In this document: piece after piece, positions 34,199 to 46,962 of the stretch
Numbering within the stretch: the stretch's first letter is position 1
How the letters are laid out: each line of letters begins with the position of its first letter
Assembly: GCF_019711595.1 (NCBI RefSeq)
Contig: NZ_JAIGNR010000001.1
Span: forward strand, 744,001-808,000
DNA from: Qipengyuania sphaerica
GTDB taxonomy: Bacteria > Pseudomonadota > Alphaproteobacteria > Sphingomonadales > Sphingomonadaceae
DNA length: 64,000 nucleotides
Direction of reading: 5' to 3'
Made by a program: the position numbers and the translations under genes
The notes under the pieces: generated by a model
Seen by the model: only the letters and a program-made list of their open reading frames with translations
Told to the model about the DNA's origin: nothing
Database searches by the model: none

Positions 34199-35566
34199 AT
34201 GAACACAAGCCGTCCCTTTGCCGTCGTCATCCTCGCAGCCGGAAAAGGCTCGCGCCTCAAGAGCGGGGTCCACAAGGTCCTGCACAATATCGCGGGCCGC
34301 CCGATCATCGAGCATCTGATGGCGCAGGTGGCAGTGCTCGAACCCGCACACACCATCGTCATCGTCGGCGACGAGCGCGAGCAGGTCATCGACCAGGTCT
34401 CCGACCGCGCGACCTGCGTGGTGCAGGAACCGCAGCTGGGCACGGGCCATGCGGTGGCGCAGGCGAAAGAGGCGTTGGCAGGCTTTGACGGCGATGTCGT
34501 GATGCTGCTGGGCGATGCGCCCTTCATCAAGGCCGCGACCATGGTGGAAATGCTCGAGCGGCTGCGCGCGAGCGATGAACCCGCAGTGGTCGTGCTCGGC
34601 TTCGAGCCTGAGGATGCGCTGCAATATGGCCGCGTCATCACCCACCGAGACATGACCATCGAGAAGATGGTCGAATTCAAGGATGCGAACGAGGCAGAGC
34701 GCGCCTGCCGCCTGTGCAATTCGGGCCTGATGGCGGCACGCAGCAGCGATTTGTTCGACCTTCTCGAACGCGTCGACAACAACAATGCGCAGGGCGAGTA
34801 CTACCTGCCCGATATCGTCAATGTCGCGGTGAAGGACGGGCGCACCTGCGCCGCCGTGGTGGCCGATCGCCCGCACGAGGTGCTCGGCATCAATTCGCGC
34901 AAGGAACTCGCCGCGGCAGAGCGCCAGTTCCAGGACCTGCGCCGCGAGGATGCGCTGGAAAACGGTGTGACGCTGAAGGCGCCCGATACGGTTTTCTTCA
35001 GCTACGACACCGAACTGGCGGAGGACGTTGTGGTCGAGCCCAACGTCGTCTTCGGGCCCGGCACCAAGGTCGAACGCGGCACCCGCATCCGCGCCTTCAG
35101 CCATCTCGAAGGCGCGCATGTCGGCGAGGATTGCGAAGTCGGCCCCTATGCGCGCCTGCGCCCCGGCGCGGTGATGAAAAACGGCAGCAAGGTCGGCAAT
35201 TTCGTCGAAATGAAAAAGGCGACCCTGGGCGAGGGCGCCAAGGCCAACCACCTGACCTATCTGGGCGATGCCACCATCGGCGCTGGCGCGAATATCGGCG
35301 CGGGCACGATCACCTGCAACTACGATGGCTATTTCAAGCACCAGACCGTGATCGGCGAGCGGGCCTTCATCGGTTCGAACAGCGCGCTGATCGCGCCTGT
35401 AAACATCGGCGCCGATGCCATCGTCGCTGCGGGAAGCGCCGTCAGCCGCGATGTCGCTGCGGGTGAACTGCGCATGGTGCGCGGCGAACAGCTGGTAAAA
35501 CCCGGCTGGGCCGACCGCTTCCACGACACGATGAAAAAGAAGAAGGCGGCGGAGAAGAAGGGCTGA
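34199..35566 (+). CDS. glmU: Bifunctional UDP-GlcNAc pyrophosphorylase / GlcN-1-P acetyltransferase
   Basis: GlmU makes UDP-GlcNAc for peptidoglycan and lipid A. The 455-residue protein has the uridylyltransferase loop LAAGKGSRLKS near residue 12, QLGTGHAV and a later hexapeptide-repeat domain with NFVEMKKATLGEGAKANHL and NIGAGTITCNYDG for acetyl transfer. The ATG at 34199 is the family start. Its stop overlaps the CTG of the HNH gene. Confidence 0.98.
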   Translation: MNTSRPFAVVILAAGKGSRLKSGVHKVLHNIAGRPIIEHLMAQVAVLEPAHTIVIVGDEREQVIDQVSDRATCVVQEPQLGTGHAVAQAKEALAGFDGDVVMLLGDAPFIKAATMVEMLERLRASDEPAVVVLGFEPEDALQYGRVITHRDMTIEKMVEFKDANEAERACRLCNSGLMAARSSDLFDLLERVDNNNAQGEYYLPDIVNVAVKDGRTCAAVVADRPHEVLGINSRKELAAAERQFQDLRREDALENGVTLKAPDTVFFSYDTELAEDVVVEPNVVFGPGTKVERGTRIRAFSHLEGAHVGEDCEVGPYARLRPGAVMKNGSKVGNFVEMKKATLGEGAKANHLTYLGDATIGAGANIGAGTITCNYDGYFKHQTVIGERAFIGSNSALIAPVNIGADAIVAAGSAVSRDVAAGELRMVRGEQLVKPGWADRFHDTMKKKKAAEKKG

Positions 35567-35841
35567 GCGAGACGCCGCCCACCTGCTGGCTATGCGAGCG
35601 CCCGATGGGCCGCGTGGTCCAGCAGCATCACCCGGTGCCGAAATCGAAGAAGGGGCGCGAGACCGTCCCCGTCCATCCAATCTGCCACAAGACGATCCAC
35701 AAGGTCTTCACCAACGCCGAACTGGCGCGCTTCGGTTATGATCGGGCGAGGCTGCTCGAGAACGGGGAGTTGGCGAAATTTCTGCGCTGGATTGCCGACA
35801 AGCCGCCTAATTTCAATGCTCCGGTCCGTAGGGGGCGCTGA
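35563..35841 (+). CDS. HNH-type zinc protein, apparent CTG start
   Basis: The frame encodes SETPPTCWLCERP followed by GRVVQQHHPVPKSKKGRE and VPVHPICHKTIHKVFTN. The first CxxC pair, the HH and the later CH match the HNH endonuclease fold with a zinc. The first ATG in frame (35605) lies after the CxxC pair, so it would lose two zinc ligands. The CTG at 35563 overlaps the glmU stop as CTGA and has GGAG about nine bases before it. I therefore annotate 92 residues from CTG. Nuclease activity is not shown; the family may act in repair. Confidence 0.75.
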   Translation: MSETPPTCWLCERPMGRVVQQHHPVPKSKKGRETVPVHPICHKTIHKVFTNAELARFGYDRARLLENGELAKFLRWIADKPPNFNAPVRRGR

Positions 35842-35844
35842 AGC

Positions 35845-37923
35845 CTACCCGCGTTTGTCCATCAACCGCTGCATGAGGTAGGTCATCTGCAAGGCCTGCA
35901 GCTTGGCGCGCTGGTCGTTGTCGACACCGCCCGAATGGCCGCCGGTCATATCCTCGAAATACCAGTAGGGCTGGCCCAATGCCTTGAGCTTGACGGCTCC
36001 CTTGCGGGCATGGGCCGGGTGCGTGCGATCGTCTGCGGTGGAGGCCCACAGGAAAGGCTCGGGATAATCCACGCCCGCCGCGATCTTCTGGTAGGGCGAA
36101 TAGGCTTCGATCCAGCCGCGTTCCTCGGTGATGCGCGGATCGCCATATTCACCGATCCACGAAGCTCCGCGCCCGATGACATGGAAGCGCAGCATGTCGA
36201 ACAGCGGGATCTGCACGATCGCGGCACCGAGCAATTCGGGTGCCTGCGTGAAAGCCGTCCCGACCAGCAGCCCGCCCTGCGAGCCACCCTGGACGCCGAG
36301 ATGCTGCGGACTTGTGATGCCGCGCGCGACGAGATCCTTGCCGACCGCGATAAAATCGTCCCAGGTGCGCTGCTTGTTCTCGCGGATCGCGCTCTGGTGC
36401 CAGCCGGGGCCGAACTCGCCGCCGCCGCGCAGGTTCGCCATCACGAAGGCCCCGCCGCGCTCGAGCCACAGCTTGCCGATCGTCGCGCCATATCCGGGCA
36501 ATTGCGAGACCTGGAAGCCGCCGTAACCGTAGAGCAGGGTGGGGGTGTTGCCGTCCGTGGCCATGCCTTCGGGTTTCACGAGGAAATAGGGCACGGCGGT
36601 GCCGTCCGCGCTGGTTGCCTCCAGTTGCTCGACTTCCATCCCGCTCGCATCGAAATAGCTGGGCGAGGTCTTGAGTATTTCGGGTTCGTTGCTGCCGTCC
36701 GAGTACCAGAGCGTGCTGGGGGTGAGGAAACCCGTGGAGGTGAACATCACCTCGCCGGTTTGCGAGGAGGTTGTCTGAACTCCGAGGGTCGAATTGTCTG
36801 GCAGGGCAACCTCGCTGGTCACCCATTTACCGTCCTCGAAATCGATCTTGAGCACCTTGCCCACGACATTGTCGAGAATGGCGAGATAGGCGCTCTCGGC
36901 GGTCGACCCGCCGCCCTGCTTGGTCTGGCGGTCGCCCGGTGCCCAGACGAGCGTCTTCTTCGCGCCGTTGGGATCGCGCTTCCATTCCTCGAGGTCGACC
37001 GCAATCAGCGCATCGGCGGGGAAGGTCTGGCCATCAGTCTCCCAGTCGACATCGGTCGACATCGTCAGCTGGCCGTCGATGATCCCGCCGAGCTGCGCTT
37101 TGCGCGGCATATCGAGTTCGAGCCATTCGCCTTCGTGCCAGACGTAATTGATGCTTTCGTGGAAGGAGATTGCGCGGAAGGCGGTGCGGCCATGGACCTT
37201 GCCCGTATGGTCGCGCAACAGCCCTGCGCCGGCCCAGACATCGGTCTTCTCGCCGCGGAAGATTTCCTCGGCTTCCGACAGCGGGGTTCCGCGTTTCCAC
37301 AGGCGCGAGGTATAGGGGTATTCGCTCTCGGTCAGCGTATCGCCGCCGAAATCGCGGCCGACCAGCAGCGTGTCCTCGTCGAGCCATTCGATGCCGCCCT
37401 GGCTCTTGTGATCGATTACGCAGCCGCCTTCGACGAAGCGCTTTTCGACCATGTCGAACTCGCGCATCACGGTGGCATCCTCGCCCCCGTCGGAGAGGGC
37501 GATCATGCACAGGCGCTGGTCGGGCGGTAGGCAGGTGCTGCCCTGATAGACCCATTCGCGCCCTTCCTCGGCAGCGAGCTTGTCGACGTCGAGGATCGTA
37601 TCCCACTCGGGCTTGTCGCTGCGATAGCTTTCGAGCGTGGTCCGGCGCAGCAGGCCCTTTGGGTTCCGCTTGTCCTGCCAGAAATTGTAAAGCCCGTCCT
37701 TGCGGATCGTGACGTAGGGAATGCGGTCCTCGGCATCGAAGATCGCCAGCGCCTCGGCCTTCAATTCTGCGAAACGCGGATCCTGTTCGAAATGCTCCAG
37801 CGTGCGTTCGTTCTCGGCGCGCACCCAGTCGAGCGCTTCCTCGCTGCGGGCTTCTTCGAGCCAGATGAAGGGATCGTCTTCGGGACCGGGAATACCATCC
37901 GCGGCTACGTTCTGTTCAGTCAT
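35845..37923 (-). CDS. Prolyl oligopeptidase family serine peptidase (S9A)
   Basis: The 692-residue enzyme has an N-terminal propeller region starting DDPFIWLEEARSEEALDWVRAENERT. Its C-terminal hydrolase domain has the nucleophile in GVQGGSQGGLLVG, the aspartate in STADDRTHP and the histidine in GGHSGG. No signal peptide is visible from the ATG at 37923, so it is probably cytoplasmic. A 30-codon upstream extension crosses a terminator and is rejected. Confidence 0.93.
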   Translation of the reverse strand: MTEQNVAADGIPGPEDDPFIWLEEARSEEALDWVRAENERTLEHFEQDPRFAELKAEALAIFDAEDRIPYVTIRKDGLYNFWQDKRNPKGLLRRTTLESYRSDKPEWDTILDVDKLAAEEGREWVYQGSTCLPPDQRLCMIALSDGGEDATVMREFDMVEKRFVEGGCVIDHKSQGGIEWLDEDTLLVGRDFGGDTLTESEYPYTSRLWKRGTPLSEAEEIFRGEKTDVWAGAGLLRDHTGKVHGRTAFRAISFHESINYVWHEGEWLELDMPRKAQLGGIIDGQLTMSTDVDWETDGQTFPADALIAVDLEEWKRDPNGAKKTLVWAPGDRQTKQGGGSTAESAYLAILDNVVGKVLKIDFEDGKWVTSEVALPDNSTLGVQTTSSQTGEVMFTSTGFLTPSTLWYSDGSNEPEILKTSPSYFDASGMEVEQLEATSADGTAVPYFLVKPEGMATDGNTPTLLYGYGGFQVSQLPGYGATIGKLWLERGGAFVMANLRGGGEFGPGWHQSAIRENKQRTWDDFIAVGKDLVARGITSPQHLGVQGGSQGGLLVGTAFTQAPELLGAAIVQIPLFDMLRFHVIGRGASWIGEYGDPRITEERGWIEAYSPYQKIAAGVDYPEPFLWASTADDRTHPAHARKGAVKLKALGQPYWYFEDMTGGHSGGVDNDQRAKLQALQMTYLMQRLMDKRG

Positions 37924-37977
37924 GTGCAGCGCAATGGCCGCGCGCGTTCGCCATGTCGAGCGAAGTTCTGCCGCAAC

Positions 37978-38007
37978 GAAAAAGGGCGACCCCGCAGGAT
38001 CGCCCTT
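37978..38007 (-). terminator. Rho-independent terminator of the atp operon
   Basis: On the minus strand AAGGGCGA and TCGCCCTT pair around a ten-base loop and are followed by a run of five T. It lies 25 bases after the atpC stop. Confidence 0.85.
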
Positions 38008-38031
38008 GTTCAATCAATTGTGCGGGCGGTT

Positions 38032-38289
38032 TCAGCCCTCGACGTGTTCCGCGAGGACCGTGAGACCGTTCTCGCCCACTTCGGCAAAGCCGCCGCGGAC
38101 TTCGATGGTTTCTGGCGCGGCGCCTTCGGTCTTGTAGACCTGCACTTCGCCGTCGCGGATGGTAGACATGAAGGGCGCGTGGCCTTCGAGCACGCCGAAT
38201 TCGCCTTCCGCACCGGGTACGACCACCATGTGGACGTCTTCCGAACGGACCAGCTTGGCCGGCGTGACGAGTTCGAAGTGGAGGGCCAT
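38032..38289 (-). CDS. atpC: ATP synthase F1 subunit epsilon
   Basis: The 85-residue protein is the beta-sandwich of the epsilon subunit ([38 protein letters not shown]) with only a short end and no C-terminal helical hairpin. The helical hairpin that inhibits ATPase in other species is missing, a common state in alphaproteobacteria. It is the last atp gene, followed by a terminator. Confidence 0.95.
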   Translation of the reverse strand: MALHFELVTPAKLVRSEDVHMVVVPGAEGEFGVLEGHAPFMSTIRDGEVQVYKTEGAAPETIEVRGGFAEVGENGLTVLAEHVEG

Positions 38290-38293
38290 GTCC

Positions 38294-40133
<1,840 letters not shown>

Positions 40134-40144
40134 GGTATCTTCCT

Positions 40145-41017
40145 TTAGAGGGCTTCCGCGCCGGCGATGATTTCGATCAGCTCGGTGGTAATCGCGGCCT
40201 GGCGGCTGCGGTTGTACTGGATGGTCAGCTTGTTGATGAGGTCGCCTGCGTTGCGCGTCGCATTGTCCATCGCAGTCATCGAAGCGCCCTGTTCGGATGC
40301 CTCGCGCTCCAGCAATGCGCCGAAGAGCTGCGTCTTAACGTAACGCGGCAGCAATTCTTCGAGGATTTCCTCTTCACCCGGCTCGTATTCGACCACTGCG
40401 TCACCGCCGGTGCCTTCGCTCTCCGGCGAGGGGACGGGGATCAGTTGGTCGACGGTCGGGTCCTGCGCCAGGGCCGACTTGAAGATCGGGTAGACGAGGT
40501 GGGCGACATCGAATTCACCGTTCTCGAAGCGCTCGATCAGGTCATCGGCGATCTGTTCGGCTTCCTCGAAGCCCGGCTGGCGGACGGTCGAGGTGTCGAA
40601 GTGCTTGGCAATGCAGCTGGCATAGTCGCGCGTGATGGGCGCGCGGCCCTTCTTGCCGACGAGGTAGAAGGACACGTCCTTGCCTGCTGCAGTCAGTTCC
40701 TTCGCCTTGGCCTTGGCAGCCTTGACGATATTGGCATTGAGACCGCCGCACAGACCCTTGTCGGTGTTGACGACGACCAGCATGTGGCGCTTGTCCGAGC
40801 CGGTGCCGGCAAGCAGCTTGGGCGCGCTGTCGCCGCTCACCTTGGAGGCGAGCGATGCCATCACGCCCGACAGCCGTTCGGCATAGGGGCGCGCGGCTTC
40901 GGCAGCAGCCTGCGCACGGCGCAGCTTGGCCGCTGCGACCATCTGCTTGGCCTTGGTGATCTTCTGGGTCGACTTGACCGAGTTGATCCGGCCCTTGAGT
41001 TCTTTAAGCGAGGCCAT
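40145..41017 (-). CDS. atpG: ATP synthase F1 subunit gamma
   Basis: The rotor shaft subunit, 290 residues, starts [35 protein letters not shown] and ends with the conserved C-terminal helix [38 protein letters not shown]. It is followed by the inserted lipoprotein gene rather than directly by atpD. Confidence 0.98.
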   Translation of the reverse strand: MASLKELKGRINSVKSTQKITKAKQMVAAAKLRRAQAAAEAARPYAERLSGVMASLASKVSGDSAPKLLAGTGSDKRHMLVVVNTDKGLCGGLNANIVKAAKAKAKELTAAGKDVSFYLVGKKGRAPITRDYASCIAKHFDTSTVRQPGFEEAEQIADDLIERFENGEFDVAHLVYPIFKSALAQDPTVDQLIPVPSPESEGTGGDAVVEYEPGEEEILEELLPRYVKTQLFGALLEREASEQGASMTAMDNATRNAGDLINKLTIQYNRSRQAAITTELIEIIAGAEAL

Positions 41018-41044
41018 GACGGCTCCCTGTTAGGCTCGTGGGTC

Positions 41045-42586
<1,542 letters not shown>

Positions 42587-43141
42587 TTAAGCCTTCATGG
42601 CCTGGGAGAGCGAATTGAGACGGGTGCGGATCGAGCCGTCGATGCGCTTCGATCCGATGGTGACGACGAGGCCGCCGAGGAGCTCGGGGTCGACCTTCGT
42701 GGAAAGTTTGACGGTGCGTCCTTCGCGGGCCGTCAGCTTGGCCTTGAGATCGGCCACCTGCGCGTCCGTCAGCGCGTGAGCGCTGGTGACTTCGGCAGCG
42801 ACTTCGCCGCGCTGCGCAGCGGCAATCGCGCGGAAGGCGCGGATGATGCCGGGAAGCTGGCCGAGACGGCGGTTCTGAGCGAGCGTGCCAAGGAAGTTCT
42901 GGGTGAGTTCCGAGAGGCCCATGATCGCGGACACGCCCCACAGCGCCTTTTCGGCCTGGCTGCGGGTCACACGCGGATTGGTGGTGAGCATCTTGAGCTC
43001 GCTCGATTCGGTGAGCGCTGCTTCCAGCTTCTCGATGTCCGATTCGACTGCAGTCACAGTCCCGGCCTCACTGGCCAGATCGAACAGGGCCGAAGCGTAG
43101 CGCCCAGCAAGGCTAGCCTTTATACCGGCGGAAATTTCCAC
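42587..43141 (-). CDS. atpH: ATP synthase F1 subunit delta
   Basis: The 184-residue peripheral-stalk protein starts [20 protein letters not shown] and ends with [27 protein letters not shown]. It begins at a GTG (43141). It heads the F1 operon; the F0 genes are not in this window and must be elsewhere, as usual in alphaproteobacteria. Confidence 0.96.
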   Translation of the reverse strand: MEISAGIKASLAGRYASALFDLASEAGTVTAVESDIEKLEAALTESSELKMLTTNPRVTRSQAEKALWGVSAIMGLSELTQNFLGTLAQNRRLGQLPGIIRAFRAIAAAQRGEVAAEVTSAHALTDAQVADLKAKLTAREGRTVKLSTKVDPELLGGLVVTIGSKRIDGSIRTRLNSLSQAMKA

Positions 43142-43296
43142 GCGTCTCTCGTCCTCTAGGGTCGGAAAATGGTTTCATACGGCCATGCCACGGAGGAGCG
43201 AAAATGAGTCGCTCCGGCAAGGTTGGCGCGCGCCTAGCAAAGGGGGTGCTGCAAGGCAACCCGACTCTCGCCGCTAATGATTGGACTCTTGTATAA

Positions 43297-43316
43297 GGAG
43301 GCGTAATCTTGCCTCC
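43297..43316 (+). repeat. Stem-loop before the TauD-type dioxygenase gene
   Basis: GGAGGC and GCCTCC pair around an eight-base loop and end three bases before the AGGAGAG ribosome binding site. The first arm itself resembles a ribosome binding site. It could affect translation of the downstream gene. Confidence 0.35.
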
Positions 43317-43327
43317 AGAGGAGAGTG

Positions 43328-44158
43328 ATGATGGAGACTGCGGCGCTGTCCCCCGGCTGCGGGGTGGAGGTGAAGGGTGTGTCGCTTGCCGAGGCGCAAG
43401 GCGAACGGCTCGATGCCATTCGCGACCTTATATATAGGCACGGCGTGGCGGTGTTCCGCGACCAGAGCGTAAGCCCCGAGGAGCATATCGCTTTTGCCAA
43501 CCGCTGGGGCGGGATCGACATCAACAACTACTTCCCGCTCACCGACGAGCATCCCGAGATTGCCGTCGTCCGCAAGACCGAGGACCAGACCACCAATATT
43601 GGCGGGGGCTGGCATACCGACCATTCTTACGACCAGGTGCCCGCCATGGGCTCGATCCTCGTGGCGCGTACGCTCCCGCCTGCAGGCGGCGATACTCTTT
43701 GGGCTCATATGGGCGCGGCATACGAATCGCTGCCCGATGAAATGAAGACGAAGCTCGAAGGGCTCGAGGCCTTCCATACGGCCGATCACATCTACGCGCC
43801 CGACGGCCTTTATGCGCAGACCGACCAGGGCACAGCACTACGCGGCCAGGAGCTGAAGACAGGGGCGACGCATCCGGTGGTGATCCGCCACCCTCAGACC
43901 GGGCAGAAGCTCCTTTACGTCAATCCCGGTTTCACAATGCACTTTACCGGCATGACCCGCGAGGAGAGCCTGCCGCTGCTGCAGGAACTATTCGCCCATG
44001 CGATGAAACCCCAACACCAGTGCCGCGTCGAATGGAAGCCGGGGACGGTCGCCATCTGGGACAACCGCACAACCTGGCATTACGCGATGAACGATTACCA
44101 GGGCCACGCCCGCGAGATGCACCGCATTACGCTAAGCGGAGAGGCGCTGGCTGCTTGA
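43328..44158 (+). CDS. TauD/TfdA-family 2-oxoglutarate-dependent dioxygenase
   Basis: The 276-residue enzyme has the iron ligands HxD in WHTDHS (His96, Asp98) and the distal histidine in NRTTWHYAMND (His251), with Arg266 in HRITL for 2-oxoglutarate. NRWGGIDINNYFPLTDEHPEI is typical of the family. The natural substrate is unknown and the sulfonate genes usually near TauD are absent. ATG at 43328 or 43331 are both possible. Confidence 0.9.
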   Translation: MMETAALSPGCGVEVKGVSLAEAQGERLDAIRDLIYRHGVAVFRDQSVSPEEHIAFANRWGGIDINNYFPLTDEHPEIAVVRKTEDQTTNIGGGWHTDHSYDQVPAMGSILVARTLPPAGGDTLWAHMGAAYESLPDEMKTKLEGLEAFHTADHIYAPDGLYAQTDQGTALRGQELKTGATHPVVIRHPQTGQKLLYVNPGFTMHFTGMTREESLPLLQELFAHAMKPQHQCRVEWKPGTVAIWDNRTTWHYAMNDYQGHAREMHRITLSGEALAA

Positions 44159-44193
44159 TCTGACGCGCTACCGCTTCGCTGCTTGAGCGCGGA

Positions 44194-45765
44194 TTACTCA
44201 GCGGGCTCGCACTGGTAGACCAGCCGCTCGTTGGGTTGCTGGGGTAACTGGCCGAGCACTTCGCCCTGCAAGTCGCCTAGCTTGCTAGCTGCGCCCTCGT
44301 CGCCGCACTTGGGCGCTTCATACTTGCCGCGCGCTTCACGGGCGTCGATCATCGCACTTCGCGGCAGGAGATAGCGTTCGGAGCGGAAGATGCGGCGGTC
44401 GGGGTCGAAGCTGTTGACCGAGACGGCGTCTTCCGAATTCGGCACGAAGACCCGCGACCAATTGCCCGAGGCATAGCCATACTGCGTACGCTCGTTGACG
44501 CATCCCTCGACAGTCCAGTCGAAGGTGATTTCCGGTGTTTCCGTACTCGTGATGCGGCTGCGTTCCGGCACGATGCGGCAGACGAGCTTGGCATCGCCTT
44601 GCGCATTCGTAGCGAGCGGATCCTTGCCGTTCTGGGCGGCACCGCCGTCCTGCATCTCGGCAGCGACGCGACGGTCGATCTCATCGAGACCGGGGCGCGT
44701 CAGGAAGGCGATCAGCGCGACGACGACGAGGAATCCGGCGATGCCGAATGCGATGTTGATCTTCTTCCGGCGCAGTTCCGCGTCTTCGGCCTCTGCATCG
44801 AAGCGCTCGTGACGGCTCCACGCCCATAGCGCGATGCCGAAGGCGCCAAGCAGCAATATGAAGGCCAGCGCCATGCGGTCTTCGCGGTCCTGCGCTACGC
44901 CCAACTGCGCCTTGAGCAGGGCGCGTTCGCGCTTGGCGCGCGTTTCCTCGGCGCGCTGGGCCAGGCCTTGCAAAGCTTCCATGCGCTCTGCATCGAGCCG
45001 GGCCTTTTCGGCAGCGTCCAAGTCTTCGAGGCTGCGGCAGGGGCTGTCATTGGTGGTCGGCGTTATGTCGTTTGCACGCAGGAAGGGCAGCAGTTCGCGG
45101 TTCGACACGGCGAAAAAGAACTCTGCATCGCCGCCTTCGTTGTCCGCGCCGAAGCTGTTCACACCCACGACGCGGCCACAGGGGTCGAGCAACGGACCTC
45201 CCGAGTTACCGCGCGCAATGGGGGCGGTGTGGAGGATGGTGTCGAACTGGCGGCTGGGGCGCGCGCCCGATACGAAGCCGGGGCTTTTGACCGGCGGCAT
45301 CGAGCGGAAGATGTCGGAAAGGTCGAGACCCTGCGCCCGGTCGACATTCATCGGGTAGCCGACGCTGTAGACCTGCCCGCTATCGGCCACGATGCGCGGG
45401 GTGATGGCAAGCGGGGGCAGGCGCAGGCTGCCGGTCAATCTGACAAGGGCCAGATCGTTGCGCGAATTCACCGAGAGGATCTGCCCGTAGACCGCTTCGC
45501 CGCCGCCGCTGGGGACAACGCCGATGCGCAAATCGTCGTCGCTCATGGCATCGCGCACCACATGGGCATTGGTCACAATGGTCTCGGGAGAAACGGCAAA
45601 ACCCGTGCCGTGGCTGACCGGATAGATCTCGTCGTCGTCCGCTCCGATAATTACCACGCGCACGACGCCGCGGGCCGCCGCGTCGATATCGGCAGGGTCG
45701 GCCTGCGCGGTGGCAGGCATGACAAGCGCAAGGAGCGCGGCGAAAATTGCGAGAGAACGTCCCAT
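44194..45765 (-). CDS. Secreted trypsin-like serine protease with two C-terminal membrane segments
   Basis: The 523-residue product has a signal peptide ending in ATAQA, then a trypsin fold with His68 in TNAHVV, Asp104 in NDLALV and Ser188 in ARGNSGGP. A predicted coiled coil (AEKARLDAERMEALQGLAQRA) leads to two membrane helices (ALAFILLLGAFGIALWAW and IAFGIAGFLVVVALIAFL) and a 140-residue C-terminal domain with cysteines. No PDZ domain is visible, unlike DegP. The arrangement is unusual; see findings. Confidence 0.85.
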   Translation of the reverse strand: MGRSLAIFAALLALVMPATAQADPADIDAAARGVVRVVIIGADDDEIYPVSHGTGFAVSPETIVTNAHVVRDAMSDDDLRIGVVPSGGGEAVYGQILSVNSRNDLALVRLTGSLRLPPLAITPRIVADSGQVYSVGYPMNVDRAQGLDLSDIFRSMPPVKSPGFVSGARPSRQFDTILHTAPIARGNSGGPLLDPCGRVVGVNSFGADNEGGDAEFFFAVSNRELLPFLRANDITPTTNDSPCRSLEDLDAAEKARLDAERMEALQGLAQRAEETRAKRERALLKAQLGVAQDREDRMALAFILLLGAFGIALWAWSRHERFDAEAEDAELRRKKINIAFGIAGFLVVVALIAFLTRPGLDEIDRRVAAEMQDGGAAQNGKDPLATNAQGDAKLVCRIVPERSRITSTETPEITFDWTVEGCVNERTQYGYASGNWSRVFVPNSEDAVSVNSFDPDRRIFRSERYLLPRSAMIDAREARGKYEAPKCGDEGAASKLGDLQGEVLGQLPQQPNERLVYQCEPAE

Positions 45766-45840
45766 CCGCGGCCCTCATAATCGCTGGCGGACATTGACCG
45801 CAAGCTTCGGGATGCGGGTGCACTCAGCTTTTGCAAAGAA

Positions 45841-45850
45841 GTGTGCACAC
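45841..45850. promoter_or_regulatory. Perfect GTGTGCACAC palindrome before ada
   Basis: The ten-base palindrome lies 18 bases before the ada ATG, between TGCAAAG and the AAGGAAG ribosome binding site. It could be a repressor site or a chance element; it does not match the E. coli Ada box. Confidence 0.3.
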
Positions 45851-45868
45851 GATAAAGGAAGCAGGACG

Positions 45869-46915
45869 ATGGCAGACCCGAAAACCCTCACGGACGAAGA
45901 TCGCTGGCGCATTGCACTCGCCAAGGACCGCCGGTTCGACGGCGTTTTCGTGACCGGCGTGCATTCGACCGGTATCTACTGCCGCCCGTCCTGTCCCGCG
46001 CGCGCTCCCAAGCGGGAGAACGTGCGCTTCTATTCCGATGCTGCGGCGGCCGAGGCGGCAGGCCTGCGCGCCTGCAAGCGCTGCGCCCCCGACCAGCAGA
46101 GCCGCGAGGAAGCAGCGGTAATACTGGCGCTCAGGGCGCTGCGCGATGCGGAAGCGCCAGTTTCGCTCGATCGACTGGGCAAGCTCACCGATTATTCGCC
46201 GTCCCATTTCCAGCGCATCTTCACGCGCTCGGTCGGACTTTCTCCGGCAGCCTACCAGCGCGCCTTGCGCCGCGAGCGGGCAGAAGAAGCGCTGGGCGAA
46301 GGCACCAGCGTGACCGAAGCGATATACGAGGCGGGTTATGGCGCGCCCTCGCGTTTTTACGAGGACAGGAGGGGCAGCGGGATGAGTGCGGGCGACTGGA
46401 AGGATGGCGGCAAGGGCCGCACCATTCACTGGAGCGTGATCGGCACTTCGCTTGGCGACATGTTGGTGGCCGCAACCGAAAAGGGCGTATGCTGCCTCAG
46501 CTTTGGCGAAGGCGAAGACGAGCTGCGCGCCCGCTTTCCCAAGGCCGAACTGGTAGTGGCGGGTGATGATTTCCGGGCGCTGTTCGACAAGGTCACAGCT
46601 GCGGTCGAGAACCCCGCCACGGCCACCAGCACCGATATACCACTCGACGTGAAAGGCACCGCTTTCCAGCAACGCTGCTGGGACGCGCTGCGGCAAATCC
46701 CGGCAGGAGAGACGAGGTCCTATGGCGAACAGGCCGCCATGCTCGGCAATCCAAAGGCCAGCAGGGCGGTCGGCGGCGCCAACGGCGCGAACAATATAGC
46801 CGTCCTCATCCCCTGCCACCGGGTGATTGCCGCCGATGGCGGGCTGGGCGGCTATGCCTATGGGACGAAGATCAAGGCGGAACTTCTCAGACGTGAAGGC
46901 AAGTCCGGCGATTGA
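45869..46915 (+). CDS. ada: Ada: methylphosphotriester-DNA/O6-methylguanine methyltransferase and activator
   Basis: The 348-residue protein has the N-terminal zinc site with Cys38, Cys42, Cys69 and Cys72, the same positions as in E. coli Ada. An AraC-type helix-turn-helix follows (SLDRLGKLTDYSPSHFQRIF and ERAEEALGEGTSVTEAIYEAGYGAPSRFYE). The C-terminal methyltransferase has the active site IPCHRVI (Cys316). It repairs alkylated DNA and, when methylated at Cys38, activates its own regulon. A CPBP gene follows. Confidence 0.96.
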   Translation: MADPKTLTDEDRWRIALAKDRRFDGVFVTGVHSTGIYCRPSCPARAPKRENVRFYSDAAAAEAAGLRACKRCAPDQQSREEAAVILALRALRDAEAPVSLDRLGKLTDYSPSHFQRIFTRSVGLSPAAYQRALRRERAEEALGEGTSVTEAIYEAGYGAPSRFYEDRRGSGMSAGDWKDGGKGRTIHWSVIGTSLGDMLVAATEKGVCCLSFGEGEDELRARFPKAELVVAGDDFRALFDKVTAAVENPATATSTDIPLDVKGTAFQQRCWDALRQIPAGETRSYGEQAAMLGNPKASRAVGGANGANNIAVLIPCHRVIAADGGLGGYAYGTKIKAELLRREGKSGD

Positions 46916-46962
46916 CTTGGGCCGCGCGATGCGGTGCTAGTCAGGCGATGGGAGAGGATCGC

